Source of the DNA: Candidatus Magasanikiibacteriota bacterium
GTDB taxonomy: Bacteria > Patescibacteriota > Patescibacteriia > Magasanikbacterales > UBA922
Length of the DNA: 21,715 nt
Direction: 5' to 3'
Assembly: GCA_003230965.1 (NCBI GenBank)
Contig: QIHL01000004.1
Location: 1 to 21,715, forward strand
Shown one piece after another: positions 20,953-21,715 of the stretch. The translations under genes were made by a program, and so were the position numbers. Each line of letters opens with the position of its first letter. The first letter of the stretch is position 1. The notes beneath the pieces were generated by a model. It did no database searches and was not told the origin of the DNA. It worked only from the letters and a program-made list of their open reading frames with translations.

Positions 20953-21715
20953 TTATTCTCCAATTTTCATCTTTGGAAATAATTTCTTTGTATTCTCTAT
21001 AATTTGTGTCTCAAATTCTGTTTGATCAATATCGCGTACACGAATAAATTCTTTGATAACTTCTTCTACATACCAAGGTTCATTGCGTTGTCCACGAATT
21101 ATATGTGGAGCCAGATATGGAGAGTCAGTCTCAACAACGATTCTATTTAATGGTATATTTTTTACCACTTCATTGAGTTCCAATTGCGGTTTTGGATCTG
21201 TTTTTTTGGGTGGATACGTTATTATACCTGTAAAGCCAATATATAGTCCAAGTTTCAGATATTCTTTTGCATGTTCTAAATTACCAGTGTAACAATGTAT
21301 AACACCATGAATCTGATGATTTAGTTCTTTTAGAATTTGAATCATTGCATCATGTGCACTCTCGCCGTTTTTACCATCACGACAATGAATAATCAATGAT
21401 AATCCATGATTTTCTGCAAATGCAACATGATCCAAAAAAACTTCACGTTGTTTTTCCAACACTGTTTGTATTGGAATTTCTTTAGGATCTGGAATATGGT
21501 ATAAATCAATACCAGTTTCACCGACTCCAATAATTTTATTCGGTGCAGTAGCAAATAATTTTTCGTAGTAATCAGTATCAAATAATTCTCCGCGAGATGT
21601 AAATGCACTGTCTTGTTCAACTATGTTGACTGGAAATACGTGGCTAGGATGGTTTCCAATACTTGCCCAGATATCGTCGTGTTGCGTCGCTAATTCAACA
21701 GCAAAGTTACTTGTT
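20953..21715 (-). CDS. tatD: TatD-family metal-dependent hydrolase (5' end outside the window)
   Basis: A TIM-barrel metal-dependent DNase/hydrolase. The frame stays open to the window edge, so about 253 C-terminal residues are visible and roughly 40 are missing, including the first HxH metal site. Visible ligands: the glutamate in IIGVGETGID, the histidine in LSLIIHCRDG, the histidine in GVIHCYTGN and the aspartate in IVVETDSPYLAPH, all in the family order. SIGNHPSHV, before the glutamate, matches the usual G-x-HP-H segment. About 25 residues between these two (for example SRGELFDTDYYEKL) are a little longer than in E. coli TatD. An internal GTG at 21462 could be mistaken for the start, but the motifs upstream show the frame continues. 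The atp control region follows 20 bases after the stop. Confidence 0.92.
   Translation of the reverse strand, partial: TSNFAVELATQHDDIWASIGNHPSHVFPVNIVEQDSAFTSRGELFDTDYYEKLFATAPNKIIGVGETGIDLYHIPDPKEIPIQTVLEKQREVFLDHVAFAENHGLSLIIHCRDGKNGESAHDAMIQILKELNHQIHGVIHCYTGNLEHAKEYLKLGLYIGFTGIITYPPKKTDPKPQLELNEVVKNIPLNRIVVETDSPYLAPHIIRGQRNEPWYVEEVIKEFIRVRDIDQTEFETQIIENTKKLFPKMKIGE

Noticed and set aside
20953..21462. TatD as a complete 169-residue protein starting at an internal GTG
   Set aside because: The frame remains open to 21715 and encodes the conserved GETGID and GNHP segments upstream of that GTG, so the gene is truncated by the window, not short.
21393..21620. Short minus-strand open frame near the right edge
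   Set aside because: It is out of frame with tatD, whose motifs run continuously through this stretch to the window edge.

Overview
This low-GC window is almost certainly chromosomal DNA of a bacterium with a small genome, most likely from the Candidate Phyla Radiation (Patescibacteria). The pointers are several lean versions of core genes: a 416-residue prolyl-tRNA synthetase without the editing insert, a 129-residue ATP synthase delta subunit, a 99-residue DUF721/DciA protein and a helicase-nuclease fusion. There are also two proteins I cannot assign to well-described families, and Shine-Dalgarno sequences are nearly absent. This placement is inference from gene style; there is no rRNA or other phylogenetic marker here. 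All 23 genes lie on the minus strand, so transcription runs from high to low coordinates. Of the 23 stop codons, 19 are TAA, three are TAG and one is TGA, and no real gene has an in-frame TGA, so the standard bacterial code applies.

In transcription order the window holds: (1) the 3' part of a TatD-family metal-dependent hydrolase, 5' end outside the window (20953-21715); (2) a roughly 200-bp control region with two sigma70-type promoters, a consensus DnaA box and nested repeats; (3) a complete F1Fo ATP synthase operon, atpZ/I-B-E-F-H-A-G-D-C (20749 down to 13942), ending in a strong terminator whose loop contains the atpC stop codon; (4) an unassigned 346-residue protein with a CxDxR motif like that of beta-carbonic anhydrases; (5) a DUF2231-like membrane protein; (6) a UvrD-type helicase fused to a PD-(D/E)XK nuclease with four iron-sulfur-type cysteines; (7) a DUF721/DciA protein; (8) an operon of a small four-helix membrane protein, proS, mreB, mreC, mreD and mrdA (PBP2), joining one tRNA synthetase to the cell-elongation machinery; (9) greA with its own consensus promoter and a hairpin leader; (10) lysS and a RibL-like nucleotidyltransferase.

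The best unexplained protein is the 346-residue one (12870-13910). The best regulatory signals are the atp control region, the two hairpins flanking atpE (the only gene with a clear Shine-Dalgarno), and the greA promoter-hairpin leader. No tRNA, rRNA, CRISPR array, insertion sequence, prophage or defence gene was seen. Bases 1-120 are very AT-rich and show no gene or clear terminator. The only gene-free gaps of note are 20750-20952 (the control region), 8802-8915, 19512-19629 and 2022-2119; none exceeds 300 bases.
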